Of a stretch of DNA of 64,000 nt, positions 48,490 to 60,600 are shown one piece after another (position 1 is the first letter of the stretch; each line of letters opens with the position of its first letter). A model generated the notes under the pieces. It was not told where the DNA came from and ran no database searches. It saw only the letters and a list, made by a program, of their open reading frames with translations. Position numbers and translations under genes: made by a program. The DNA comes from Icerya purchasi (taxonomy: Eukaryota; Arthropoda; Insecta; Hemiptera; Monophlebidae). The stretch spans positions 8,728,501 through 8,792,500 of the forward strand of contig CM077116.1 of assembly GCA_039619475.1 (NCBI GenBank), read 5' to 3'.

Positions 48490-50230
48490 AAGAGATTTTG
48501 ATGTAGCGAAACGACGGAAAAGAAGCCTTGTTTGATTAATTTTCCAAGTACATATAACGTAATATATTTAAAACAATAGTGTGAAAACAATACTTTTTTT
48601 TACTGAAATATTAAAATATTCAAAAATTCGTTACAAACTATTTCGAAATTTTAATAAATCTACTTAAAGTATCTTCTTTCGAATTTTAAAACACCAGCTT
48701 TTTTTCATAATAAAACTACAATTTAGAGAATACATAAGCATTCAAGAGGAGGAGTTTTTCGATTAACTTATAAGTGTAAATAACATAAAATAATCAAAAC
48801 AATAATATGAAAAGATTTTTTTTTTTTATTAAAATATTAAAATATTCAAAAATTAGTTATAAACTATATTGAGATGGTTAATCATTTTACTTAGAATATT
48901 CTTTTGAATTTTAAAACAGATTATTAACATCTCGACAAAGTTTATAATTCATTTTTGAATACTTTAATATTTTAATACAAAAAAAAATTCTTTTCATATT
49001 ATTGTTTTGATTATTTTATGTTATTTACACTTATAAATTAATCGAATTAGCTGCTTTCGAATGCTTACGTATTCTCTAAATTGTAGTTTTATTATGAATA
49101 AACTGATATTTTAAAATTTTAAAAATGCATGATCAGAAAATATGACAGTGGCAATATAGTTTTTACTGACGGCTCCAAAACACCTCAAGGAACAGGTTGT
49201 GGAACAGCATCTGGCAAAAAAAATTATTCTCCGCTACTCTCTTCCGACACTATTCACTATTCTTTCGGCGGAACTATTTGCTATAAAACTTGCAATGTAA
49301 AATGTAATAATTTCCAATCCTCACTTCTCACACCTCATACATACCGACACTCATTAAGCGCGATCACATAAATTCAAAAATACAACTCTCCTCACCAACA
49401 CCCAATAGCCAAGGAAATTATTCACATTCTTTGTAGTACAAGTACCCGTGTTTCGTTCGCACGGATCTCATTACACGTTGAGATTCAGGGGAACTCATTC
49501 GCGGATACTGCGGCAAAAGAAGGCTCTCATTGTTCTTTCCGGTACCGAACATTGAAATTCCGTCAATGGATCTGAAAGCTTATTTAGTGCAAAAATCACT
49601 TCAAACATGGCAAAAACAGTAGACCAACATCCCAAAAACGAACAAGCTGCGTACAATTCGAGATACTATTCGACCATGGAAAACTTTATTATCTAGCAAT
49701 CGAAGGAATGAAATCGTTATCACGAGACTCCGCCTAGATCACTCCAAAATCACTCATAGTCGCCTCCTGTCCAGACACAACATATTCCACGTGTTCCAGT
49801 TGCAATTCTCCTGTCACAATCCAACATTTACTCATCAGCTGTCCCACCTATAATTCATACCGAGCACAAATTCTCCAGTCGTCCAACCTTACCGAAATGC
49901 TATTTGATCGCCACGACAAAATTGAACGCCTCCTATGTTTCTTCAAGATCACTAACCTATTCCACTACATCTAACTCTTATCTTATCCGTGCCTCTGGCC
50001 AAGGCGGCAGTACATTGCGCGTTAATCAAAGAAGAAGAAGAAGAAGAAAAGAATTACTACCTAAGTAAAATTATTTCAATATAGTTTATAATGAATTTTT
50101 GAATATTTTAATAGAATGAAATTGTTTTTACATTGTTGTTTTGGATATTTTACGTTATTTGCACTTATAAATTAATTGAATAAGCTCTTTTTCTGTCGTT
50201 TCAATAGTCATTGAAATGTAGCGATTTTTA
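48490..50230. repeat. Palindromic repeat array with inserted LINE
   Basis: A repeat unit occurs directly at about 48,593-48,822 and again, partly, from 48,820. It then occurs inverted at about 48,923-49,120 and once more inverted at about 50,056-50,225. Positions 48,681-48,882 and 48,923-49,120 form a near-perfect palindrome of about 440 bp with a spacer of about 40 bp. A diverged partial unit also lies at 48,500-48,600. The LINE fragment at 49,125-50,049 separates the two inverted copies. The family is not recognised; it could be a satellite, a fold-back element or a MITE cluster. Confidence 0.7.
49125..50049 (+). pseudogene. I-type LINE ORF2 end: RNase H and zinc knuckle
   Basis: RNase H starts with IVFTDGSKTPQGTGCG (about 49,156). 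After frame changes it ends with FARISLHVEIQGNSFADTAA (about 49,455-49,517), a degraded 'WIPSHVGIxGNExADxAAK'. The last domain reads ITRLRLDHSKITHSRLLS, then CSSCNSPVTIQHLLISCPTY, the CX2C...H...C knuckle typical of I-clade ends. The 3' end is GCGTTAATCAAAGAAGAAG with a GAA tail (about 50,028-50,049). It differs from family A in both knuckle and tail. Confidence 0.75.
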
Positions 50231-52079
50231 TGTCAAAAAATTAGTTTTTATTTTTTTTCAATATAGTGTGTGTACACCTTTTCGATCATTTTATAAATTG
50301 AAGAGGTTATATTCTACATTAATGAAAGTTTCAAAATTGTACAAAAACGCTATCATGAAGAAAAATAATAATTTCGAAAAAATCGCCTGCTTCTAATGGT
50401 TGTTATAAAGATTATGAACTGTTCTTTTCTCTTCGAGTATAGTCTTTATAAAATCCCTCTATAATGTGTCCAAATTTCATTGAAATCGGTTAAACCGTTT
50501 CTAAGAAAAAAATTACTTTCGGATTTTTATCGAATTACTCAAAAACCAAAATAGGTGAAGGTCTGAAATTTACACTAGCAACGTTTCTTATTAGTATGAA
50601 AAGATGATTCAGATATCCTCCTGGGGCCGATTCACTATGTTTATCGTCCCATGTGGTCTTTATGTTGCAACCGATTTCTGTCGATACGTTTATTCTAGCC
50701 CTTCAGAGTTTTGCCGTATTAACAGGCTCGTAATTTTCGCTTTCAGAATTTATTCTATAGTAATTTTCATCTTACGGATGTTTTTCACAAAACGTTTTTT
50801 CTAATTCATTTATGATTTCGTTAATTTAAAATTATAGCTAGTAATTAGAAACGTTACCGTATTATTTATAATTAATCTGTTCATTACCAGAAGGTGTTCG
50901 CTGGACTCTTCCGATGCACCTGTCATTATAACGATAATAGTAATTATTATTACGTCATTTACCGTTCTTTTCAAAGCACTGCACAGTTGACACTGAAGTA
51001 TATCGCTGTGTGCGTACTATGATCAGGTTGTTTCTGGATGTTAATTAGTTAGCGTTCAAAAGTAATTCTTCTTTCGTAGCGCAATTATTCATCTTTTCCT
51101 CCTATTCTTCTTCCCCTGTTATTATTTATTAATATTATTTTTCGTACTACGGATGTCGTTATTATTATCAATTAACGCTATTAGGAAGCTACGTAGAGTG
51201 TTGAAAGTAACATTCTATCGAGACTTTAGTACGTCGGTAGCACGTCACCGTTACTTTTTGCGTATTTAATTAAGAAAAATATCGAACACACAAGGTCGAG
51301 GTTTCTTCCCTTCGATAATGGCGCTCGGTTACTTTTTTCGATAAAAACCGGCCATAGTCAAAATTAAAATTAAAATTTTCCATCCTCTTAAACTGAAAAT
51401 TTCTAATTGGCAAAAAAAAGAAAAAAGAAAAAGCAAAAATATATTTCAAAATACCGTAGTAATATAAGGAACGTTTAAAAAATCAACTCCTTTACTGCCG
51501 AGTTGTAATTGAAACTACTAAATAGAACACTAAAACTGTCAATAAACTTTCAATTCCGTTTAGCCTAATTAATTACGAAAGCAACGGAATGAAATCAGTG
51601 AAATATAAACTATAGCCAATTGCTCGTTCGGTAATTAATTTTACATAATTTAATTTTGAAACGCGTTTAAATAATAGAATATCGTGCTCAAAAGCTACTA
51701 ACGCTTAAAAACGCTGCAGACTGTTAAAATTTAATTTCGAAAATTTCACATATAAAAACTTAATTTACATTCGTAATTTGTAAATTAATGAAAATGTAAT
51801 TTTACCAGTACGTTCCCTTCACATAAAAAGCAGTACGCCTAAACGGCGCCAGTTAATAAATACGGTATAATTTCTACCGAATTAAAATTTTTCTCCGACA
51901 TTTTAAATTATTACCCAACAAGAACCGATTATTAATTAATTAATCGAAATTATTTTATTTCCCAAGATACGTTAAATTCCATCACCTTCCACTAATTTGA
52001 AAATTAAGCTTTATTTCCAGTTTGAACTAAACTAATTTTTAGTCTGCACTGATGTTATTGGTTCGCATATAATATATGG
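50231..52079. other. No recognisable gene
   Basis: AT-rich. At about 50,467-50,502, ATTTCATTGAAATCGG followed by TTAAACCGTTTC is the inverse of a motif often found near Helitron 5' ends. It may be a small minus-strand remnant, but no terminus is visible. Confidence 0.35.
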
Positions 52080-52670
52080 CGACCGCTCGATTCGCCAGGA
52101 TTGACTTGCCGGAGGACGAATTCGCCGGCTGATTAAATCGCCGTACGCTAAAGACGAACACTTCGAATACCTTTTTAGACTGCCTGCAGTTTTGTTCCGT
52201 CTCTACCGAGTGTAAACGTAATTCGTATGTGTTAGTGAGACACATGGATCCTTAAACTTTCTTCTACATCGATATTGACATTACCTTCGAGTAATTTTTC
52301 GGCAAATAAAAAAAAAGAAAAAAGGAACGCATCCGTAACCAATTTAATAGTTCAAAAAGGATTGTGATAAATTTAGCAACCGAAGATAAATTGTCACTTC
52401 TCGTGCCGTAATTTTTATCGTACGCTAATAATACATCAAAAAGTGTTAATACAACGCGATTTGAAAAACGTAAAGAAATCAAATAAAATTCAATAGCTCT
52501 GCAACCGTTTAACTTATAAATTTGAAATTTTACACATAAATCGCGGATGAAATGTTCTCCCAAAAAATATGTATTCTTGGAAAACCTAATTACTGGGGGA
52601 GGGGGGGGTGAAAATCGTAAACATTAACATCCACATTAAAAGAAAGTTAAACCAATTTCAATATTCTGCT
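52080..52670 (+). repeat. Left inverted arm of fold-back element
   Basis: TTCGCC at 52,091, CTTGCC at 52,105, TTCGCC at 52,121 and ATCGCC at 52,137 mark the outer end. A G-rich run (about 52,594-52,610) lies near the inner end. Confidence 0.75.
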
Positions 52671-53334
52671 TTACTGATATTTTCGCATGGTTTAAAAATG
52701 AGTTCTGGTTTGTGAAAGTCATACTTCACGCTAATAAGAATAACGGTTTTCAAGCGATTGAACTGTGATGGTGCAGAATTAAATATCTAGCTCTAAAATA
52801 TTTATTTTTCAAACGTTAAAAAAATAAAAAATAATAAAAGATAATTATTGTCACATATACAGCAAAGGGTTCTGTAAGACAAGTATAAATTACCATAGTT
52901 TCGATTTACATAATACTAAATTAAAAACAGATATTTCCTTTAAAGTTTTTTAAAATGATTTCCTTTAAGGCTAAGCGGCCATGGTCAGTCAATTAAGCCC
53001 AAACGAACGGATCCCGTTAAAAATAAACATGAAAACGGGAGAATAACTTCTTAAGACTAACAATCAAATTTTACGTTCTAATATCTGCGCTATATTTCTC
53101 CTGTAATATCCTCTTAAGTATGTATATATTCTAAATTTTCGAAGTGTAATATTCCCTCCGTTAAGACGAAGAGCCGGGCTGTTTTTAACACGTTATTGAA
53201 CTTTTTGCAAACTTTTACAGTTTTATTAAAAAATCAAAATTTATATTTTTTTTTATTAAATAGCGAGCTTTCCATCGATATACAATACTCCTAGACAAAA
53301 ATTAACTTTCTTTTTAATCACCGAAAGTCCAATA

Positions 53335-53935
53335 TGGAAATTGGTTTAACTTTCTTTTAATGTTGACGTTAACTCTTACGATTTTTACCACCCCCCCTCC
53401 CCCAGTAATTAGGTTTTCCAAGAATACATATTTTTTGGGAGAACATTTCATCCGCGATTTATGTGTAAAATTTCAAATTTATAAGTTAAACGGTTGCAGA
53501 GCTATTGAATTTTATTTGATTTCTTTACGTTTTTCAAATCGCGTTGTATTAACACTTTTTGATGTATTATTAGCGTACGATAAAAATTACGGCACGAGAA
53601 GTGACAATTTATCTTCGGTTGCTAAATTTATCACAATCCTTTTTGAACTATTAAATTGGTTACGGATGCGTTCCTTTTTTCTTTTTTTTTATTTGCCGAA
53701 AAATTACTCGAAGGTAATGTCAATATCGATGTAGAAGAAAGTTTAAGGATCCATGTGTCTCACTAACACATACGAATTACGTTTACACTCGGTAGAGACG
53801 GAACAAAACTGCAGGCAGTCTAAAAAGGTATTCGAAGTGTTCGTCTTTAGCGTACGGCGATTTAATCAGCCGGCGATTCGATGCCGGCGAGTTATTACCA
53901 TTAGGCCGATCACGGCGATTTGATACTGGCCCATA
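53335..53935 (-). repeat. Right inverted arm of fold-back element
   Basis: Inverse complement of the left arm. GGCGAT at 53,856 and 53,872, GGCGAG at 53,886, GGCCGAT at 53,904 and GGCGAT at 53,914 mark the outer end. The outer 50 bp diverge more between the arms than the rest. Confidence 0.75.
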
Positions 53936-53947
53936 ATGTATACATAT

Positions 53948-53950
<3 letters not shown>

Positions 53951-53986
<36 letters not shown>
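53951..53986. repeat. (TA)n microsatellite at Helitron 5' end
   Basis: About 36 bp of TA dinucleotides just inside the Helitron terminus; such runs are usual there in insects. Confidence 0.9.
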
Positions 53987-53989
<3 letters not shown>

Positions 53990-54689
53990 CTTCTGTACGA
54001 GTGTTAGTCACTGAACTCCACCTGAACGACTGCACCGATTCTAGTGAAATTTTTTGTGTCTGTTTTGGGTGGGTCCGAGAACAGTTTAAATTTACAATTG
54101 GACCCAGCAGGTGTCCGAAGAATTAAATAATATTTATTAATTTTCAACTGCCAGGGTTACCACAATTAGCCAAAAAAAAACAAAAAAAAATTACTAACCG
54201 CTATCTGTTATTATCATCTAACTGTTATTATATTGTACTCATTTACATTCCAGCTGTGTAGGCCCTTATTTTACGATTTCATAGAAATTTTAAGTTTTAT
54301 TCTCAGCACACGATAATGAGTTATGCACAAAGACAGCTGATCATCACGCGTCGCGAATTATTTTGTTCTACAGGTTGATTATGTTGATTATGTCCGTTTT
54401 AATGTGAACAGCAAGACAACATGCGAAATTTATTGCGTGCCTATAATAAAAATCCGCATAATTAACTATTTCAGTTATTTTTATGTTCCGTTGAATAATT
54501 TAATACCCAAGTGTTGAACAGCTCACCCCGATAATAAATAACATGTACGTTCGCGCAACAAATATCATTCATAAAATTCAAATATAAGTTTATGTGCTTA
54601 TTAAAGGACAATACCACGTCTTCGTGAATGAGGAGCAAATATTGGTGGACGTACACGGAACTCACAAGCAGCCAACAGCCGTCGGTTAA

Positions 54690-55399
54690 TTAGAACATCA
54701 GAAGATCAATTGACGGAAAATGAGAATTTAAGAGAAGCGGTGGTAAACTCCCAAGCATATTTCTAGATTTGTACGCTAATTACATTAATCGTGTGAGGCT
54801 ACGTGAACGAACTATTTTCAATTTTGGCCGCAAAAAATAACGATATTAACGCTATTAATCTCAAAATACAACAGTCATTGGCTGGCAATGAGATGTCGTT
54901 TAAATTGATTGACACTGCTGTCGATCGTAATGAAGCAATATACTATCCTGTTGGATTTACCGGGAATGTGACCACATAACTTGCGATTTAAAATTGGTTT
55001 ACCACTCATTTTTGCTACAGAATTTAAATGCGCCACAGCTAAGCAATGGTACGTGATCGGCCATAAAAAAAAATTATGGTTAATGTTCTTGAAGCTACCA
55101 TTTTGAACGGCAAGTTTCATGGTGAAGTTGTTCTCCTCCCACGGATCCCAATGATCTCTTCAGACTTCCCAATTCCATTCAGACACCTGCAATTTTCAAT
55201 TCGCGTGGCATTCACGGTGACTATTAATACGTCACATGGCCAAACAATGTCTATTTGTGCGTTGGATCGAAAAAATCCGTGCTTTTCACATGGCCAATTA
55301 TGTATTGCGTATTCTCGAGTTGGCAAACCATCGAGTTTATTTATTTATGCACCTCAGGGACTGACAAAAAACATTGTTCATCAACTCGCGTTAAGATAA
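54690..55399 (+). pseudogene. Helitron PIF1-type helicase, C-terminal part
   Basis: The part at 54,800-54,965 reads ILAAKNNDINAINLKIQQSL and then AIYYPVGF, the 'AILAPxNxxVxxIN...YPxEFLN' block. HNLRFKIGLPLIFATEF follows in a shifted frame. The 107-codon frame (55,076-55,399) carries VNVLEATILNGKFHGEVVLL, PRIPMISSDFPIPF, QFSIRVAFTVTINTSHGQT, CFSHGQLCIAYSRVGKPSSL and FIYAPQGLTKNIVHQ. These are helicase motifs V and VI of Helitron Rep/Hel proteins. The canonical 'KxQGQ' is changed to TSHGQT. The helicase unwinds the donor strand during rolling-circle transposition. Frameshifts and the missing N-terminal Rep and Walker motifs make it inactive. Confidence 0.85.
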
Positions 55400-55829
55400 A
55401 AAAAGCTAACCTTATTTCTTTTAGAATTAAAATTCAACATTTATTTCAATACTTCAATTTTTTACATTAATAAAAATATGACCATTATGGAAATGATTTA
55501 AGTTTTCCTTTGTTTGCTATTATTCAATCAAAATGAACATCGTCAAAAGTTTTGGAATCACATAATTATATTTATCACCAATGTAACGAAAAGTCCTGCC
55601 TCTTTTGCCAAATGTGCCAATGACAAACACCAAATATCGTCCGGCCATGACGTGAGAATTGAATGGCGTAGGATAACGAGAAATTGTACTTATCATTTTG
55701 GATTTTGCTTTGGGCAACAGTTGCTAATTAGAATATTGAAAAAACGTTTCCTCAACCCGCTAATAGAAGACAAACCAACGTTCAGGAAGAACAGCGTTTG
55801 CAGGGTCCGCTAGTATGTATATATATATA

Positions 55830-56110
55830 TATTAATTACAACGTAATTCTTAGGCTACCCCCACTAGAAAAAATGTCCCAATTTTATGTAACGTTTGTTA
55901 TATTTTATAGGATTTTGTTATTATGCTATCATATTCATATGGGCCGATTTATAATTACGTTGTAAATGTTGATAATTTTATACAAAGTATAGAAGAGAAT
56001 GAGACAAAAATGTAATCAAGAGGGGTCAAGGAGCGCAGCCCCTTGCGAGGTCAAGATAGCCGAGTTTATATTCTTATTACAATCCGGGGTTGGCGCGCGA
56101 AGCTCCCTAG
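55830..56110 (+). mobile_element. Possible second, small Helitron-like 3' end
   Basis: GGGGTCAAGGAGCGCAGCCC (about 56,029-56,048), then GGCGCGCGAAGCTCCCTAG with T after it (56,092-56,111), resembles GC-rich hairpin-plus-CTAG ends of Helitrons. ATTACAACGTAAT near 55,836 and its inverse near 55,952 suggest further structure. No 5' TC end could be fixed. Confidence 0.3.
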
Positions 56111-56935
56111 TATTACACTACTAAACTCAGAAATAGGTAACATTAGCGCGGCTTTAAAAAATTTAATATCAAATCGCATATGTTAGACTTTGAAATGTGT
56201 GTTTAGAAATTTGTTTTTTTCTTTTTTCCTCCGATTTACTTTTAAAATTGATTCGCCAAAAATTTATTAATCACGTATTTTATTAAAAGCTTAATATTCA
56301 AACCTTAATGCGTATTTCATCACTTCCTAAAGAGTTGTTCACTGCTTAAATTGAATGACAGAGAAAATACGGATATGTTCGCAGCTTGACTTTGTAAGGC
56401 AACAGAGAAGCGAAGAAAATTAATCGTTGTATTAATTAATCATTAAGAATATTTCGTAAGGGATTTTAACTGAAGGGGTATTTCATATTTGCACAATTAT
56501 TCTGCTGTTTACTGAACCGTTCAGTCGTGAACACTAAATCGTAGTAAACTTACAACTACAATGTTTACATGAAAAATTTCTTCCGTTAAATAAGTGAATA
56601 TCTAAGCTGGTAGGAGTTTTCTGTGCAACTAATCGTAAATGATTTTTTCTGAACTACACGCATTAAGTACGAAAATATCGCTGATTCACGGCAAAAATTA
56701 ACCGCTACGCCTTGCCACATATTTAAAAATACAACGAAAAATTAACTTCTTTCGTTTTTTTGAACGGATAAAAGTGATTAAAAGGTTCGCATTATAGCTA
56801 CTTAACATTCACAACAAGTTTCGGTAATTTGTAATGTAAAGTTGTGGCAGTGTGGAATCATCCAAAAACACAAAGCAATAACCTGTTTTACAGCTTCCCT
56901 CTACTAGAACACTTATTATTATATTGGTACCGGCG
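56111..56935. other. No recognisable gene
   Basis: AT-rich, without notable open frames or repeats. Confidence 0.4.
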
Positions 56936-56937
56936 TT

Positions 56938-57074
56938 TTTTATTTATTTATTTATTTATTTAATTATTTATTTATTTAATTATTTATTTATTTATTTATT
57001 TAATTATTTATTTATTTATTTATTTAATTATTTATTTATTTAATTATTTATTTATTTAATTATTTATTTATTTT
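56938..57074 (-). repeat. Expanded TTTA/TTAATTA tandem repeat (LINE tail)
   Basis: About 137 bp of TTTA units interrupted regularly by TTAATTA. On the minus strand this is AAATAAATAATTA, directly following the 3' end of a family A LINE. It is probably the expanded A-rich tail of that copy. Confidence 0.75.
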
Positions 57075-57640
57075 TTGTAATTAGGAATGCTAACCAAGGG
57101 CAATCAAAACCCGCGGAAAAAATTTAAAAAAGAAATAAACGATTATAATGGCAGCTAATAAAAAAAGAATAAATGCGAGGATGTTTGTCGCGCAGTATGA
57201 GGGGTAAGAAGACACGAACTTAAAAATTGAGCAGAATTGAACGCCGTTGAGAAAGAAAGAATCATCGAAAAAGAATGTGGTCGGTGTTGTTAATTATGAA
57301 GAAGGAACCAAGGTTGCAAAAAAGAATGAATTTCGTGATAAAAGGAGCGGTGAGGATCAGAAAAGGAAGAGGAATAAATCTCGGCCTATATTTTAAAGTG
57401 AACCCGTTGCAATAAAGAATATTGTGGACTAAAAATTTATTAATAAATCAGCCATTGACGGAAGCTGAGACAAAAAGCCATCTGCATTGTTGCCTAGTCA
57501 ATGACACTGTTCAAATAGAAGGCCGATTAATGCGAGCTTGGAATAAGTGGCCGGTAGGAGTGTATCGTACGGACAAAATAATGTAGTCAGTTGATGCTGG
57601 AAGAAGGGAGCTAACGGGGTGCTTTTAAAATATCAGGAGA
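57075..57640 (-). pseudogene. Family A LINE, C-terminal fragment (copy A8)
   Basis: The minus strand reads INKFLVHNILYCNGF, then LKYRPRFIPLPFLI, then NNTDHILFR and FFLSQRRSILLNF. This matches the family's 'RPRFNHSLLPS...DxNHILFEC...SERxxLL' order with the knuckle cysteines mostly lost. The 3' UTR (GATTGCCCTTGGTTAGCATT) runs into the tail repeat. It is heavily mutated. Confidence 0.5.
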
Positions 57641-60600
57641 AGTAAGGGATTTGTTGTCATGGGAGGCAAGTGAAATGAAAATAATGCTCGAAGAATTTTA
57701 TACGATTCAACTGGAGAAATGGAGCAAAAGAAAAAAGTTTAAGCGTTCAAAGTGGCAGAGGACCGGAAGGGCAGCATTTACGCATCATGGCCATTCTAAT
57801 CTGTTTTATTTCATGTGCAGCGACACGACATATATTATTGTCGCGCAACATCAAATAAAAGAAAACCTATGCCTACGATCGATTGAACATTCTTTACACG
57901 GAGAAAGACAATCTCATTTATTAATTGCGCGCTCTGTGTTCGTGTTCGTGTATTAATTAGAATCGTAAAATAATAAAAACCGGTTGCGAAGAAAGAGAGA
58001 AACGTAACAGCTACATAAAGTTACTTAATCTCGGTTAGAATTAAATTTTGCGCTCTTTTCTGTACCGTTGATCCATGTCCGTAGTTGATGAAAATGATTG
58101 CTAATTGAAATAATTTGCACACGTTAGTCCTAATACGATGCAGAAACCACCGTACAATTATTTTACCGCGCATTGCTGAATATTACAATGCTGAAATGTT
58201 TATTTATCTCGCTTAATATTTAGTCGGGTAACTTTTATCATTTAGGAACAAACGAGATCCGGGTACTTAGGTCAAGAATACTGTAAGAGCATAAATTTGT
58301 CAGTCGTATTAATTCGGACTTTAACAGGCCTCCATCAATTACGTTCTTTTTTTCGATTTTACGTTGCTCCCTCTCTTCTCGCTTTCATCTTTAATCTAGA
58401 GATATTCCGAAACAGGTTTATCGGATAGTACGCAATACGTCTTGGTAAATGAAGATTCGAAAAGGCAAACCAAAAACGAAATTTTAAAAAGATGAAAGAT
58501 GTCGGTATTGACTGTTGTTCGATCACTAGATGCCCCGGTCGTGCAGAGACTACCGTCACAGTAGACTACGAATTAAAAACACAAAGACGGTTATTCACCT
58601 AACGGTTGTGTTAAGACTACAACGGATTTTTCAAAGAGTCCCTGCCTTCCTCCGAGACTACACCGAAAAAATTTATATTATTCCTAAACACATCGTCGGA
58701 ATTATTAACTAAGATGTGGAGGGGTGTAATATTTGAAATCCCAGACGCAGCATTGACAGGTCTGCTTCCTATTAACTGGTACCGCATCTAAGAAAGATTT
58801 CAAATGTTACGATTTATTTTAACACACAGTGACGTATTACTACTACTTGAACTTTAATGGAAAAAAAAAAAAAAAGACTTTTGTTGATATTCCATAAATA
58901 GTTTTCATTACGGATAGGTCGGGTTAGTTAGAAGTTCCGTTTATGCCAAAATCTCTGCGATCGAAATTTATTGAACTTCGAACATACGGGAATTTTTTTC
59001 CGCTTATCCGGGTCTTTTAGCGGTATTATAAGTCTCTGATTCAAGCTCGATTAGGTAATGCTATTCCCGTTCAATTTCACTTTTTACTGGACAAAGCATG
59101 AGCCCTTTACTAATTTCTCGTCCGACTCAAAGTTCCCGCTCTCTTAACACCGGTTTGTCATTCAAAACTTTTATAATTCCACAATTGCCAACATCCTGCT
59201 GCGGTTAAAATTTTCAACGTTTTCGCGACAGTCTCAAACAGCTTCAATTAGAAATTAGCGCTAAATCAACTCTCTCGAGAAGGAAAGAAAAGTCAGCCAT
59301 CGATATGAAAAGATGAATACCCAGCGAATTCTGGAAAAGAATTCCGTATGCCTTCTAAAATAGCACATTGCATATTGGTAGATTTCCTGAGGAAACAAAA
59401 CCTTTATACGTGAATCGAAGAGATGGGCTTCTCTTGTGCAGGTTTACGCGATAAGTTATCCGGAACAGCATCGACGCCTGTGCGATACTTTAAAGGCGGT
59501 ACGTGTCCGAGAATTTAAAATGACGCTAAACTAACCGAAACTGGCCACAAAGCTCCGCGGCCCGGTTGCGCAGCTGAGTAAAAAACAAATGGAAATTTTC
59601 GTGCATTAAGCGGCAACAAACTGGGCAAATCGACAGCCACGCACACACACACACACACAGACAGTGGAGCGGATATTTTATAAATCCGCCGGCATTCGGA
59701 ATAGCAGGCGCGATATCTGTGCTGGAACACTATTGTTCTATCTTCTAGGCGACGATATTTGTCAAACATTTTCTGCGACAGCACACGTAGGCACGTATAT
59801 CGCGAGTTGTTGAAAAAACAACAGAAAGCCAAAAAGAACAACTAGACCGTCCGCTACATTAAATCCAATTTACAGCGTCCATTTTCAGCGTCACTGATTG
59901 CAGACGAATCGGGACAAGGAGCCATTGATTGAGCCGGAGGAATTAAATAAAAGCAGAGTAATTTTCGAACGGACGAGAGAACGATTTGACTGACGCGAGC
60001 GGTTAATTGATTTCCAACTCGAATTTCCGGTTATTCGTTTAAAAAGCACAAATACTCAGCACGGGGATACGCATATTTATTCAACTAAAAGCTTTTTGTT
60101 GACAAAATAGGTGCACTTGCTCATCTAGAAGCAACGATTACAGGACGCCGCGTCGCGATAAAGAAATAGATTCGCGAAACGAATTTTATTATGGTCGTGT
60201 TTTTGGTTTCACCGCGAACGTTCCAGAGCAGCTGGAACATTTGCGACTGGATGCGCGACTGAAATATTCAACAACTGAAACGATAACAACAGACCCGCTT
60301 TGGAAGAGTTCGGTATGAGATGGCGTACAAATTGAAGTTGTCAGCATCCGTCATGGAGTTAACTTTTGCCGGTGTCCATTTGTCATTGTTGAGAAAACAT
60401 TCCAGCCGATCCGGAAAAAGGCGAGAAGTGTGAAGAAGTACGAAACGTCTTTGGTTACTTTGCAAAATATAAATTAGTAGTAATTTGCAATTAGACATTA
60501 AAGATTTATAAGAGAGCGGATCTGATAAGAGGAAAAAAAGTCAAACATATTTTACTCGGCATTAAAAGTTCTTTGCAAAAGTGTCCAAGAGGCGCTAATT

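Larger units (their letters stand above)
52080..53935. mobile_element. Fold-back element with near-identical 550-bp arms
   Basis: The left arm (about 52,080-52,670) and right arm (about 53,335-53,935) are inverted copies. The stretch 52,124-52,600 against 53,400-53,876 appears identical; the same 99-residue open frame reads outward from both arms. The outer 60-80 bp of each arm carry GGCGAA/TTCGCC-type motifs every 14-17 bp. The interior (about 660 bp) has no coding potential. The open frame (outward from 52,563 and 53,437) has no recognised domain. Near-identity means recent origin or ongoing gene conversion. The transposon superfamily is not assignable from the sequence. Confidence 0.75.
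53947..55813 (+). mobile_element. Helitron with both termini, internally deleted
   Basis: The element begins with TC after an A (53,946-53,948) followed by a TA microsatellite. TTCTTCTGTACGAGTGTTAG, CTGCACCGATTCTAGTGAAA and GGGTCCGAGAACAGTTTAAA follow, the familiar 5' region of insect Helitrons. It ends with CTAG (55,810-55,813) followed by T, and a small GTTC/GAAC hairpin lies about 18 bp upstream (55,780-55,792). A-T flanks fit Helitron insertion between A and T. Only a helicase C-terminus is left; no Rep motif is visible. Confidence 0.8.

Noticed and set aside
55514..55813. 99-codon frame at the Helitron 3' end
   Set aside because: It overlaps the terminal structure and ends at CTAG; Helitron 3' regions are normally non-coding.
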